Below, one piece after another: positions 36,773-46,078 of a stretch of 64,000 nt of DNA. The notes under the pieces were generated by a model that was not told where the DNA came from, did not search any database, and saw only the letters and a program-made list of their open reading frames with translations. Source of the DNA: Marinobacter sp. DY40_1A1 (lineage in GTDB: Bacteria > Pseudomonadota > Gammaproteobacteria > Pseudomonadales > Oleiphilaceae); contig NZ_VCHA01000002.1 of assembly GCF_016597815.1 (NCBI RefSeq), forward strand, positions 372,001-436,000, given 5' to 3'. The position numbers and the translations under genes are program-made. Each line of letters opens with the position of its first letter. Position 1 is the first letter of the stretch.

Positions 36773-38766
36773 AAGAGCCCGAAGTGCCTGCCAACGAAAG
36801 CGATCGGCAAGCTGCGCTGGATCAACTAAGGATTCTAGATACCCCTCCGGAAGCCCGATTTGACCGGCTCACCCGCATGGCCGCAAGGCTTCTGGATGTT
36901 CCTATTGCCCTGATCTCCCTGATTGATCGCGACAGACAATGGTTTAAATCCTGTGTTGGGCTGGATGTTAGCGAAACCCCGCGAAGTATTTCATTTTGCG
37001 GCCACGCCATTCTGATCGGTCAGCCCCTGCTGGTAGAAGATGCCAGTACGGACGAACGCTTCCGCGATAATCCTTTGGTAACCGGCGCCCCGAACATCCG
37101 CTTCTATGCCGGCACACCGCTGCACAGTGCCGATGGTTATGCTCTGGGTACCCTGTGCGTTATTGATCGCATACCCCGTAAACTGAGCAAAGAAGATCTC
37201 CAGTGCCTGCGCGATATAGCAGACTGTATAGAAGAGCAAATCAGCGCCCGGGAGTTGGCTATTCACTATCGGGAGCAGGAACTGCAAAAGCAGAATGAGT
37301 CTCTGATCATGCTCAAACAGCTTGCAGATCTGGTACCCGGCGGCCTCTATCAGTTCCGGCTCTTCCCGGATGGGCGCATGTCATTCCCTTTCAGTAGCAA
37401 GGGCATTGAGCGCACCTTTGGTGTCACCCCGGCTCAGGCCCGGGATAATGCAGCAGCACTTTTCGAGATGGTCGAACCCGAGGACTACACTGCTGTAGTG
37501 GACAGTATCAAGGAATCATCGCAGCACTTGAGCACATGGTCTATCCAGTTCCGGATTCGCCAGCCAGAGGGCAGAATACGTTGGATTGAAGGGCATTCCA
37601 CACCTCAAAAGCTCTCTGACGGAAGTATCATCTGGCACGGCTACCTGGAAGACATTGACGAAAAAAAGCGGGCTCTTCTGGGGCTCGAGGAAAGCGAACA
37701 GCAGCTTAGGCGACTGTTCGAGCTGGCGCCCAGCGGCATCATTTTAGCGGACTACCACACTGGTGAAATCATTAACGTAAATGCCTCGATGCTCAAATCG
37801 ACTGGCTACAGCAAGGAGGAATTCCTGAATCTCGGCTACCGCCAACTGCTTGCACCTGACCATTTATCGAAACAAGCCGAGGTTCTGGAGCAACTGCAAC
37901 AGAGAGGCTATTTCGGACCTCTCGAACAAGAAGTGGTAGACCGTTACGGCAACAGCTATCCGGCCATCGTTCATGCCATGCTGATACTCGATTCCGCCGG
38001 CCGAAAACTGCTATGGGTTCTTCTGGAAGATATTTCAGAGCGTAAAAAAATAGAACGCATGAAAAACCAGTTTGTATCGACCGTAAGCCATGAGCTGCGC
38101 ACGCCGCTCACCTCAATTACAGGGGCTATAGGGCTTCTGGCCGGGGGTGCTACCGGTATGCTTCCTCAGAAAGCACAGGATATGATGGACATTGCCCAAC
38201 GCAATGCCAAACAACTGGCCAGACTGATCGACGACCTTCTGGATATCGAAAAGCTGGTCACAGGAAAGCTCAACATCAGTATGCATCGCCAGCCTCTCTT
38301 GCCTTTGCTTGAACAGGCCGTGAGCGAAAATCAGGCTTATGGCATCCAGCGGGCAATAACGGTCCACCTTGCCCCGGACACCCCCAAGACCGAGATATTT
38401 GTAGACGGTCAGCGCCTGCTGCAGGGTCTGAACAACCTGATATCCAATGCCATAAAATTCTCTCCCGATAAGGGCCGCGTCGACGTGTCGGCGCAACAAC
38501 AGATACTGGAAGGGTCTCCAACGGTCACTATTTCCGTAAAAGACAGCGGAGAGGGTGTTCCGGAAGCCTTCCGAAGTTCGATTTTTCAGCGCTTTGCCCA
38601 AGCCGACAGCTCCGATACCCGAAGCCAGGGTGGCACCGGTCTTGGGCTCGCTATAACCCGCGAATTGATCACCATAATGGGCGGCGAAGTCGGCTTTGAG
38701 TCTTTGCCCGGCCAGGGTGCAACCTTCTGGATACGCCTGCCTGTGTCAGTAAATGGAAAGCTATAA
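36769..38766 (+). CDS. Soluble GAF-PAS-PAS histidine kinase
   Basis: 665-residue cytoplasmic kinase: an N-terminal GAF domain of the type following RQAALDQLRILDTPPEARFD (about 10-160), a short coiled coil, two PAS domains (about 180-300 and 310-430, the second starting RRLFELAPSGIILADYHTG), HisKA with TVSHELRTPLTSITGAIGLL, and HATPase with LNNLISNAIKFSPDKG and GTGLGLAITREL. There is no membrane segment. Coupled to the upstream kinase by ATGA, it may sense an intracellular cue in the same phosphorelay. Confidence 0.92.
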   Translation: MKEPEVPANESDRQAALDQLRILDTPPEARFDRLTRMAARLLDVPIALISLIDRDRQWFKSCVGLDVSETPRSISFCGHAILIGQPLLVEDASTDERFRDNPLVTGAPNIRFYAGTPLHSADGYALGTLCVIDRIPRKLSKEDLQCLRDIADCIEEQISARELAIHYREQELQKQNESLIMLKQLADLVPGGLYQFRLFPDGRMSFPFSSKGIERTFGVTPAQARDNAAALFEMVEPEDYTAVVDSIKESSQHLSTWSIQFRIRQPEGRIRWIEGHSTPQKLSDGSIIWHGYLEDIDEKKRALLGLEESEQQLRRLFELAPSGIILADYHTGEIINVNASMLKSTGYSKEEFLNLGYRQLLAPDHLSKQAEVLEQLQQRGYFGPLEQEVVDRYGNSYPAIVHAMLILDSAGRKLLWVLLEDISERKKIERMKNQFVSTVSHELRTPLTSITGAIGLLAGGATGMLPQKAQDMMDIAQRNAKQLARLIDDLLDIEKLVTGKLNISMHRQPLLPLLEQAVSENQAYGIQRAITVHLAPDTPKTEIFVDGQRLLQGLNNLISNAIKFSPDKGRVDVSAQQQILEGSPTVTISVKDSGEGVPEAFRSSIFQRFAQADSSDTRSQGGTGLGLAITRELITIMGGEVGFESLPGQGATFWIRLPVSVNGKL

Positions 38767-38770
38767 AAAA

Positions 38771-38798
38771 AACCGGCAGCCCTTTCGGGCTGCCGGTT
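38771..38798. terminator. Bidirectional intrinsic terminator
   Basis: Twelve-base perfect stem AACCGGCAGCCC / GGGCTGCCGGTT with a tttc tetraloop. An A-run precedes it (a T-run for the minus strand), so it terminates acnA efficiently and probably the kinase unit as well. Confidence 0.9.
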
Positions 38799-38826
38799 AT
38801 TGGCGTGAACCAGAAAATCAGTTGGT

Positions 38827-41604
38827 TCAGGCAGACTTGAGCATCTCACGCACCACATAGTGCAGGATGCCGCCGTGGTGGAAGTACACAGCCTCGTTGG
38901 CGGTATCAATCCGCGACTTCAGATCGCAGGTCGCGGTAGAACCGTCCTTGTAGGTGACCGTCATGGTCAGGGTTTGGCCCGGTGTTATATCACCAGACAA
39001 ACCACTGATGCTGATGGTTTCTTCCCCGGTCAGTTTGAGACTCTTACGATCCGCACCTTCCGGGAACTGCAGAGGCATAACGCCCATGCCGATCAGGTTG
39101 GAGCGGTGTATCCTCTCATAGGACTCAGCCACCACCGCACGGACCCCCAGCAAACGAGTGCCTTTGGCTGCCCAGTCACGACTTGAGCCTGTGCCGTATT
39201 CCTTACCGGCAATCACCACTAGTGGTGTGCCCTGTTCCTGGTACTTCATTGCCGCGTCATACACTGCCATTTGCTCCCCAGTGGGCACAAACTTGGTGAA
39301 GCCACCCTCAACGCCATCCAGCATCTCATTACGGATACGCACGTTGGCAAACGTACCGCGCATCATCACCTCATGGTTACCCCGGCGAGAGCCATAGGAG
39401 TTGAAGTTTTGGGGTTCAACTCCGTGCGCCAGCAAGTACTTGCCAGCAGGGCTGTCGGCGCTGAAGGAACCGGCAGGGGAAATGTGGTCAGTCGTCACAG
39501 AGTCTCCCAGCAAGGCCAGAATATTCGCGTCCACAATATCCTCAACCGGATCCGGCTCAGGGCCCATACCCTCAAAGAAGGGTGGGTGCTGGATGTAAGT
39601 GGAGTCTTCTGACCACTTATATACTTTGGTTGCGGGCACTTCGATGGCCTGCCAGGTGGCATCGCCATCAAATACCGCGGCGTATTCAGTGCGGAACATG
39701 TCAGTTTTGACCTTTTCCACAGCCTCAGCCACTTCCTGCTGGCTAGGCCACAGGTCTTTCAGGTACACCGGATTGCCGTCCTGATCGTTGCCCAGCGGAT
39801 CTTCCGCAAGGTTAAGCCTTACGTTCCCGGCCAATGCATAGGCAACAACAAGCGGCGGTGACGCCAACCAGTTGGTTTTCACCAGCGGGTGTATACGGCC
39901 TTCAAAGTTACGGTTACCAGACAGCACAGATGCCACGGTTATATCACCATCAGTGATGGCTTTTTCGACCGCATCTGGCAGCGGGCCGGAGTTACCGATA
40001 CAGGTGGTACAGCCGTAGCCCACCAGATCAAAGCCCAGCTTGTTCAAATCGTCCTGGAAGCCGCCCGCCTCAAGGTACTCGGTGACCACTTTAGAACCGG
40101 GTGCCAACGAGGTTTTTACCCAGGGCTTGGTTGTCAAGCCCTTGGCTACAGCTTTACGGGCAACCAAACCTGCCGCCATCATCACGCTGGGATTAGACGT
40201 GTTGGTACAGGAGGTGATGGCAGCAATCACAACCGCGCCCGGATCCAGGCGGGTATCCCTGCCATCCAGGGTCAACTCCCTGCTGCAAGGATGATGATAA
40301 CTGTCATCAACGCCCACAGCGGTTTGGCCGCCTTCTGACTTCAGTTGGCTTTCACGCTTGTCCGGGGCAATGGTCGCATCCGGGCTACCTTCGGCAGTTT
40401 CCATCAGCAGTTCGAAGGCCGCCTTCATGTTTTTCAGCGCCACTCGATCCTGGGGCCGTTTAGGTCCAGCCATACTGGCTTCAACATCACCCATGTCGAG
40501 TTCCAGCGTAGCCGTATACACAGGCTCATGGCCAGGCTCACGCCACAACCCCTGAGCTTTCGCGTATGCCTCAACCAGTTCTATTTGCTGATCGTCACGA
40601 CCAGTCAAACGCATATACTTGAGTGTTTGCTCATCCACCGGGAAGAAGCCACAGGTGGCACCATATTCCGGAGACATGTTGGCAATTGTGGCGCGATCTG
40701 CCACTGGCATGTCTTTAAGGCCGTCACCATAAAATTCTACGAACTTGCCAACCACGCCCTTCTTGCGCAGCATTTCAGTAACGGTAAGAACCAGATCCGT
40801 AGCGGTAATGCCTTCGCGTAATTTACCGGAAATCTTGAAACCCACTACTTCCGGTATCAGCATGGATACTGGCTGCCCGAGCATGGCCGCCTCTGCTTCA
40901 ATGCCACCAACACCCCAGCCAAGAATGCCCAGGCCGTTAATCATGGTGGTATGGGAATCTGTACCCACCAGCGTATCGGGATAGGCGATGGTTTTATCGC
41001 CCTGCTCTTTGTGCCACACGGTTTTACCCAGATACTCGAGGTTTACCTGGTGACAGATGCCGGTTCCCGGCGGAACCACGCGGAAGTTATCAAAGGCTTG
41101 CTGGCCCCAACGCAGAAACTCGTAACGCTCCTGGTTACGCTCCATCTCGATGGCTACGTTCCGCCCAAAGGCAGACGCCGTACCGAATTCATCAACCATC
41201 ACCGAGTGGTCGATTACCAGGTCCACAGGCGAGAGAGGGTTAATAAGGGCAGGATCTCCACCGGCTTTTTTAACAGCTTCACGCATGGCGGCCAAATCCA
41301 CTACGCCAGGCACGCCGGTAAAATCTTGCATCAAAACGCGTGCGGGGCGGAACTGGATTTCGGTGTCTGAGCGTTTGTCTTTCAGCCACTGCACCATGGC
41401 ATCAACGTGGCTTTGATCCACGGTTACGCCATCCTCGTTGCGCAGAAGGTTTTCAAGGAGCACTTTCAATGAAAAGGGGAGTCGGTTTATATCACCGAGG
41501 GATTCTGCCGCTTTGGGCAGACTGTAGTAGTGAAACGTTTTACCGCCTGCACTCAAGCTACTGAGTGTGTTCAGGCTATCTTTTCCAAGGCTGTTATTCG
41601 ACAT
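38827..41604 (-). CDS. acnA: Aconitate hydratase A
   Basis: 925-residue [4Fe-4S] aconitase of the TCA and glyoxylate cycles. Cluster cysteines lie in [15 protein letters not shown] and [25 protein letters not shown] and the swivelling domain [20 protein letters not shown] are typical of AcnA. GGAGG seven bases before ATG 41604 fixes the start, although the frame is open to 41628. It is divergent from a small HD-domain gene over 144 bases and is followed by a strong terminator. Confidence 0.95.
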   Translation of the reverse strand: MSNNSLGKDSLNTLSSLSAGGKTFHYYSLPKAAESLGDINRLPFSLKVLLENLLRNEDGVTVDQSHVDAMVQWLKDKRSDTEIQFRPARVLMQDFTGVPGVVDLAAMREAVKKAGGDPALINPLSPVDLVIDHSVMVDEFGTASAFGRNVAIEMERNQERYEFLRWGQQAFDNFRVVPPGTGICHQVNLEYLGKTVWHKEQGDKTIAYPDTLVGTDSHTTMINGLGILGWGVGGIEAEAAMLGQPVSMLIPEVVGFKISGKLREGITATDLVLTVTEMLRKKGVVGKFVEFYGDGLKDMPVADRATIANMSPEYGATCGFFPVDEQTLKYMRLTGRDDQQIELVEAYAKAQGLWREPGHEPVYTATLELDMGDVEASMAGPKRPQDRVALKNMKAAFELLMETAEGSPDATIAPDKRESQLKSEGGQTAVGVDDSYHHPCSRELTLDGRDTRLDPGAVVIAAITSCTNTSNPSVMMAAGLVARKAVAKGLTTKPWVKTSLAPGSKVVTEYLEAGGFQDDLNKLGFDLVGYGCTTCIGNSGPLPDAVEKAITDGDITVASVLSGNRNFEGRIHPLVKTNWLASPPLVVAYALAGNVRLNLAEDPLGNDQDGNPVYLKDLWPSQQEVAEAVEKVKTDMFRTEYAAVFDGDATWQAIEVPATKVYKWSEDSTYIQHPPFFEGMGPEPDPVEDIVDANILALLGDSVTTDHISPAGSFSADSPAGKYLLAHGVEPQNFNSYGSRRGNHEVMMRGTFANVRIRNEMLDGVEGGFTKFVPTGEQMAVYDAAMKYQEQGTPLVVIAGKEYGTGSSRDWAAKGTRLLGVRAVVAESYERIHRSNLIGMGVMPLQFPEGADRKSLKLTGEETISISGLSGDITPGQTLTMTVTYKDGSTATCDLKSRIDTANEAVYFHHGGILHYVVREMLKSA

Positions 41605-41748
41605 ACTTGTGCCTCCGTTATTCGTCATGATCCGAGCACTTTTACAAGCTACACTGCGACATCAGACAAGCAGGCTGGCGCAAAAGTCAGGGAATGTGAA
41701 GTCATATACAACTATTGCATCGAATAATTATAGTTCAAGGCCAATCCC

Positions 41749-42171
41749 ATGAATGTTCAGTATTCAGGAGAAAGCCGCGCGCCTGGAAAATTTGCAAAAA
41801 ACACGGTGCGAATGGACGAACTGGTGAAAGCCCGACTGTCAGTGGTTCAGTGTCTGGGGCGGGCTGCCGAATACAAATACAACGAGACGGGGATGCACGT
41901 CATCCGCATGAGCCACTTCTCCAGGCTCATTGCTCTGGAAGCAGGTTTTGGTGAAATCTGGTCTGATACCTTGTTAAACGCCGCCCCCATGCATGATGTG
42001 GGCAAAATCGGTATACCCGATGCCATTCTTCAGAAACCAGGAAAGCTGGACGCTGACGAGTGGGCCGTAATGCAGACACACGCTGCAATCGGCGCCGAAA
42101 TAATTGGTGATGACGGCTCAAGCCTGCTCGACATGGCCCGGGAAGTGGCCTTAAACCACAAAAGCACCTGA
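41749..42171 (+). pseudogene. Truncated HD-GYP phosphodiesterase remnant
   Basis: 140-residue reading frame matching only the first half of an RpfG-type HD-GYP domain: LGRAAEYKYNETGMHVIRMS, AAPMHDVGKIGIPD (HD dyad), LQKPGKLDADEWAVMQTHA and MAREVALNHKST, then a stop. The normal continuation HHEKWDGSGYP and the rest of the metal site are absent, and no other frame restores them before the next gene nine bases on. No receiver domain precedes it. It keeps a reasonable AAGG Shine-Dalgarno, so it may still be translated, but phosphodiesterase activity is unlikely. Confidence 0.75.
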
Positions 42172-42180
42172 GCCACGGGT

Positions 42181-43704
42181 TTAGCGTGTTTTGTAATCGG
42201 CAATCAATGTGTCCACTTCTGCGATCATGCGCCCGATTTCTGCCGCCATAGCCTGAGACTTTACCGCCTCCTGCACAACATCCTGGCTCTGCTCAGCAAC
42301 GTGTTGGACACTCTGGTTTATCTGCCCGGAAGCCACGGCTTGCTGCTCGGTAGCTGAAGCTATTTGCAGGTTCATGCCATTCACTTCGGCAATCGCCGCT
42401 TCAATATCCGCAATCGCCTGGCCCGTCTTCGTCATTGCACCCAGGGTTTCCTTCGAGCGAGTCTGGCCCATTTCTATGGCAGCCAGAGTAGCTTCAGAGA
42501 CCTGTGCCAAGCCATCCATCGTGGCGCGGATTTCTGTAGTGAAGTCCTGGGTACGGCGAGAAAGAGTCCTCACCTCATCTGCCACTACGGCAAAGCCTCG
42601 GCCATGCTCGCCGGCGCGTGCCGCTTCAATGGCAGCATTCAGGGCAAGCAGGTTGGTTTGATCTGAAATATCGTTGATTGAAGCAATGAATGCTCCAATG
42701 GACTGCACTTTCTCCACCAGTTCAGTAACCATGCGAGCCGAATCTATCAGCGCCGTGTTAGTCGCTTCTGTCATGGTAACGGCACTTTTTATATGACGTG
42801 CGCCCTCGGCAGACGCATCCGCTGAGCGTGTAGCCGATTCAGCTGCAGACTGTGCATTGCGAGCCACATCCTGAATCGTCGCGGTCATTTCGTTGGTAGC
42901 AGCGGCGGCCTGATCCGTCTGCGCCTGCTGGGCTTCCATAATGCGGTTAGTAGAATCACCTGCCGCCGTAAGATCTGAGGCACTGGTATGCAACTGGCCC
43001 GAGAGCGTGCGAACAGACTCAATCAGCTCTGCGAACCTCGTCATCATGGTATTAAAGGAGATGGCAGCAAGATCACCGCTTGTGTTCTCCAACCGGCCTC
43101 GCAAATCGTGCTTATCGTCAAACGCATTGACCAATGCGATCATTTCCCATGAGCGCTTTTGCTCAGCCGCCATCTTGACCGCAAAAAACGACAGCACACC
43201 TGCCTCAAAAACCACGAAAACAGCATGAACTGCAGTAATAGACCAGCTACAGCCGTAGTTGAACAGCATCACTGGCATACCACCAAGACTGGCCTCTGAT
43301 AGCTGCAACGCTGTGAGCACCAGATGGTGCACAGCAATCAACCCGGCAGCAGAAACCACTGGCAGCCAGTCGCGGTAGGCAATCGTTAGCGCCAGCGCAG
43401 CAAAGATATGGAAATGCATTTCAATGCGCCCGAGCTGGGCCTGAATCATGGTGGCAGAGAACAGCATCAGGCACATGCTAAAAAGCACACCACAGGCACG
43501 GGTTCCCTTCAGAAAGCTGTAACCGGCAATGGTCAATGCACCAATTGCCAAAGAGGCTGTTATCGCAAAGCTGTAGGTTCCATAACCCCAGGGCACAAGT
43601 AAGCCTACTACCGGCACATGGGCCAGCAATAGCCCAAACAGACGGTTGTCTACCCGCAACCGTTCCTGGTTTTGCAGGCCATGGATGCCATTCGTTGAAT
43701 TCAT
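42181..43704 (-). CDS. Methyl-accepting chemotaxis protein with polytopic histidine-rich sensor
   Basis: 507-residue receptor. Instead of a periplasmic domain, the first ~180 residues form about six membrane helices with conserved-looking histidines ([19 protein letters not shown] and [10 protein letters not shown]). The cytoplasmic part has methylation helices and the tip [20 protein letters not shown]. The histidines might hold a metal or haem, which is inference. GAGG precedes ATG 43704. It is the second chemoreceptor in the window; I saw no sigma-28 promoter upstream. Confidence 0.9.
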   Translation of the reverse strand: MNSTNGIHGLQNQERLRVDNRLFGLLLAHVPVVGLLVPWGYGTYSFAITASLAIGALTIAGYSFLKGTRACGVLFSMCLMLFSATMIQAQLGRIEMHFHIFAALALTIAYRDWLPVVSAAGLIAVHHLVLTALQLSEASLGGMPVMLFNYGCSWSITAVHAVFVVFEAGVLSFFAVKMAAEQKRSWEMIALVNAFDDKHDLRGRLENTSGDLAAISFNTMMTRFAELIESVRTLSGQLHTSASDLTAAGDSTNRIMEAQQAQTDQAAAATNEMTATIQDVARNAQSAAESATRSADASAEGARHIKSAVTMTEATNTALIDSARMVTELVEKVQSIGAFIASINDISDQTNLLALNAAIEAARAGEHGRGFAVVADEVRTLSRRTQDFTTEIRATMDGLAQVSEATLAAIEMGQTRSKETLGAMTKTGQAIADIEAAIAEVNGMNLQIASATEQQAVASGQINQSVQHVAEQSQDVVQEAVKSQAMAAEIGRMIAEVDTLIADYKTR

Positions 43705-43774
43705 GCTTAAACCTCGTATCTGTTCCAGCCTGGCGCAGGCCTGCTCAAACCCATTTCAAAACCGCTCAGGCGGC

Positions 43775-44350
43775 TCAGCTTTGCTCTATGCCCACAAGCC
43801 GGGCGATATCATCATTAACCCGCTGTATATCCAGCTCAGGTGTGGCATACAGGAGTTGCCGCCGGTTATCTGCTGTCACCACATACAGACGGGCACCATG
43901 GTTAATTTCCTTGCCACCACCCTGTCTGGCGGCAAAATCGCCATATGCATCGGCAAGTGCCTGGGCCTGCCGGAAATCCTCGGGCCGCACTGCCCGGAAG
44001 TTCTCACCCAGCGCTGCCATCATCCGATTCAGTTCCGGCTGGCTGTCGTTTTCGGGGTCCAGAGTGACAAACACAAATTGCACAGGATGCTCAGACCAAT
44101 GCCCGTGCAGCGCCTTCAGGTTAAATAACTGCAGTGGGCAAACCGTGCCACAGCTCCGGTAACCAAAGAAAACCACATTAATTCCGGCATCAGGCACCTC
44201 TGCACCCGGCAACGCAGGAACAGGTACATCCGTTTTGTAGCCGTAGAATCCGGAGCCCGCACCTAACCCATTCAAGAGGCTCTGCCCATAGGGCAAGGCT
44301 GCACCCAGCAAAAACGCTGTCACTAACAAAATAATCGGGGCGGGCTTCAA
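43775..44350 (-). CDS. SCO1/SenC-family copper/thiol protein
   Basis: 191-residue thioredoxin-fold protein anchored by an N-terminal helix (MKPAPIILLVTAFLLGAALP). The copper-binding CxxxCP motif is CGTVCP (Cys 67, Cys 71), and the third ligand histidine is in EINHGARLYVV. SCO proteins deliver copper to the CuA centre of cytochrome c oxidase or act as periplasmic thiol reductants. No oxidase genes are adjacent in this window. Seventy bases separate it from the chemoreceptor downstream. Confidence 0.88.
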   Translation of the reverse strand: MKPAPIILLVTAFLLGAALPYGQSLLNGLGAGSGFYGYKTDVPVPALPGAEVPDAGINVVFFGYRSCGTVCPLQLFNLKALHGHWSEHPVQFVFVTLDPENDSQPELNRMMAALGENFRAVRPEDFRQAQALADAYGDFAARQGGGKEINHGARLYVVTADNRRQLLYATPELDIQRVNDDIARLVGIEQS

Positions 44351-44500
44351 AATAAATGTGCTGCCATTAGTACGTGGTTGAATCTTATTTGCGGCAAAAG
44401 CGCTCAGATACGCATTTTACGGCGGCGCTGGCATATTCTTTATGCCCTATTTTTGCGATCATAAAAAAATATTTCTATCCCGGCAGGACGTCTCAAGACC

Positions 44501-45955
44501 ATGAAACACGATTGTCACTACCACCCAGGCGACCCTGCCAAATGGCACTGCGGCGAATGTCAGACGCATTACTGCAGCCGCTGCATGCCCGATGCCGATA
44601 CGCGCCAACGCCGGGCACTTTGCCCTTCGTGCAGTAAAGCCATGCGCTATATGGGCGCAGCGACGGAAGTAATACCCTTCTGGAACCGGATTGGATCTTT
44701 TTTCAGTTATCCGTTTCACACAGACCCGCTGATGGTTATTGCCATCTGCACTCTGGTGCCCCTTGTTGCTCCCGCCAACCTGATCGGCATCCTGGTCTGG
44801 CTGATCCTGGCCCTGGCCCTGTTCAAGTACACCTATGCAGTGATCAATCACACTGCCGAGGGCCATCTGAAACCGCCCAGTGTGTCTGTGGCCTTTACCG
44901 GCAGTGGGTTCAACATTGTTATTCTCCAACTGCTGGTTTTCATTGTTATGGGCGGGCTGGTTGGCGCCGCCGCCATGGTGGGCGGGCCCTTGCTGATGTT
45001 GCTTGCACTGGCTTTCGTAGTGCTGGCGCTGCCTGCGAGCATTATGGTGCTGGCTATGGAGCGCTCTGTGGGCGCGGCGGTAAACCCAATGAATCTGGCG
45101 GTGCTGATTTCCCGTATCGGCACCCCCTACTTCCTGCTCTACGGGTACCTGATTCTGCTTACCCTGGCCTCGGGTGTGGCTCAGGATTTTGCCTACAACC
45201 ATTTTCCTTTCTGGTTTTCACAGCCGTTATCCGGCTTTCTGAACAGTACCTTCACGCTGATTCTGTTCAATATGCTTGGCTACCTGTTATTCCAGTACCA
45301 GGAAGAGCTGGGTTTCGCCTCAGATATTCAGGATGATTCCGCCGATGTGGATATGCACCAGCGGGATCGTGGTGCGCGCTTTGATGCGGATATCGATATG
45401 AACCTGAAGGACGGCAACTACGACCGGGTGCAGGGCATGCTGAAGGAAGCACTGAAGCGTAACCGTGAGGACCCTCTGCGTATTGGCCAGCTATACCAAC
45501 TATTGGTTGCCCGAAACGATGCCACTGAGCTCTACCAATACCACCCACGGATTCTTGGCTGGCTGGCAGACCGCAACGACGGTGAAGGTATTGCGTCTGT
45601 TGTGAGCCTGCTTGAGGAGGCTGAGCCTGGTTTCAAACTGGATGAGCCGGAACTGGCCGTACGCTGCGCGCGCTGTCTGTATCAGCGGGGGCAATACAAG
45701 CTGGCTCTGAGGCTGCTGCAGGACTTCCACAAGCGTTTTCCGGAAAGCGACGAGTTGGCTCCGGCCTATTTGCTGGTTGCCCAAACCCTGGCAAACGGTT
45801 TGAATCAGTGGGAGAAGGCGACGGCGTTTTTGACGTTTATCCAGAAGCGTTGCGTGAATCACCCGCTGCATGAACAGGTGCCGGTATTTCTGGAGCAGGC
45901 TGAGAAGCGGGAACTTCTTAAAGGGCCCAAGGCGAGCTTTCTGGTTTCGGAGTAA
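44501..45955 (+). CDS. Zinc-finger, polytopic membrane protein with TPR-like tail
   Basis: 484-residue protein of unknown function. The N-terminus has a B-box-like cysteine/histidine cluster (CHYHPGDPAKWHCGECQTHY, then CSRCMPDADTRQRRALCPSC). Five or six membrane helices follow (about 65-265), with a DUF4013-like feel. The last 200 residues are helical TPR-like repeats (LYQLLVARNDATELYQYHP, CARCLYQRGQYKLALRLLQD). A zinc-binding cytoplasmic adaptor on a membrane anchor is a plausible reading. It converges on a rhomboid protease gene across hairpin copy 3. Confidence 0.7.
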   Translation: MKHDCHYHPGDPAKWHCGECQTHYCSRCMPDADTRQRRALCPSCSKAMRYMGAATEVIPFWNRIGSFFSYPFHTDPLMVIAICTLVPLVAPANLIGILVWLILALALFKYTYAVINHTAEGHLKPPSVSVAFTGSGFNIVILQLLVFIVMGGLVGAAAMVGGPLLMLLALAFVVLALPASIMVLAMERSVGAAVNPMNLAVLISRIGTPYFLLYGYLILLTLASGVAQDFAYNHFPFWFSQPLSGFLNSTFTLILFNMLGYLLFQYQEELGFASDIQDDSADVDMHQRDRGARFDADIDMNLKDGNYDRVQGMLKEALKRNREDPLRIGQLYQLLVARNDATELYQYHPRILGWLADRNDGEGIASVVSLLEEAEPGFKLDEPELAVRCARCLYQRGQYKLALRLLQDFHKRFPESDELAPAYLLVAQTLANGLNQWEKATAFLTFIQKRCVNHPLHEQVPVFLEQAEKRELLKGPKASFLVSE

Positions 45956-45957
45956 AA

Positions 45958-46066
45958 CCTGTAAGCGTGGGGGCTATTCCAAAACACGCTGTGAATACAT
46001 CCGTGTACGCTCGGCTCCGCCATCCATGGCTCCGCACGGTTTTGGAATAGCCCCCACGCTTACAGG
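45958..46066. repeat. Long hairpin element, copy 3
   Basis: Perfect 28-base arms (45958-45985 and 46039-46066) around a 53-base core in the same orientation as copy 2; invariant bases are 46013-46037. Internal hairpins are GCCATGGATGGC and, with one G:T wobble, TACATCCGTGTA. The left arm starts two bases after the stop of the TPR gene, and the right arm ends 13 bases before the end of the convergent rhomboid gene. Placement suits a bidirectional terminator. Confidence 0.9.
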
Positions 46067-46078
46067 CCCCTAACTATG

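Noticed and set aside
43673..43690. GCCATGGATGCC sequence resembling the hairpin core
   Set aside because: Lies in chemoreceptor coding sequence, with no flanking arms or further core identity.
44459..45202. 247-residue minus-strand reading frame
   Set aside because: Antisense of the zinc-finger/TPR gene, rich in Gln/His, with no family resemblance.
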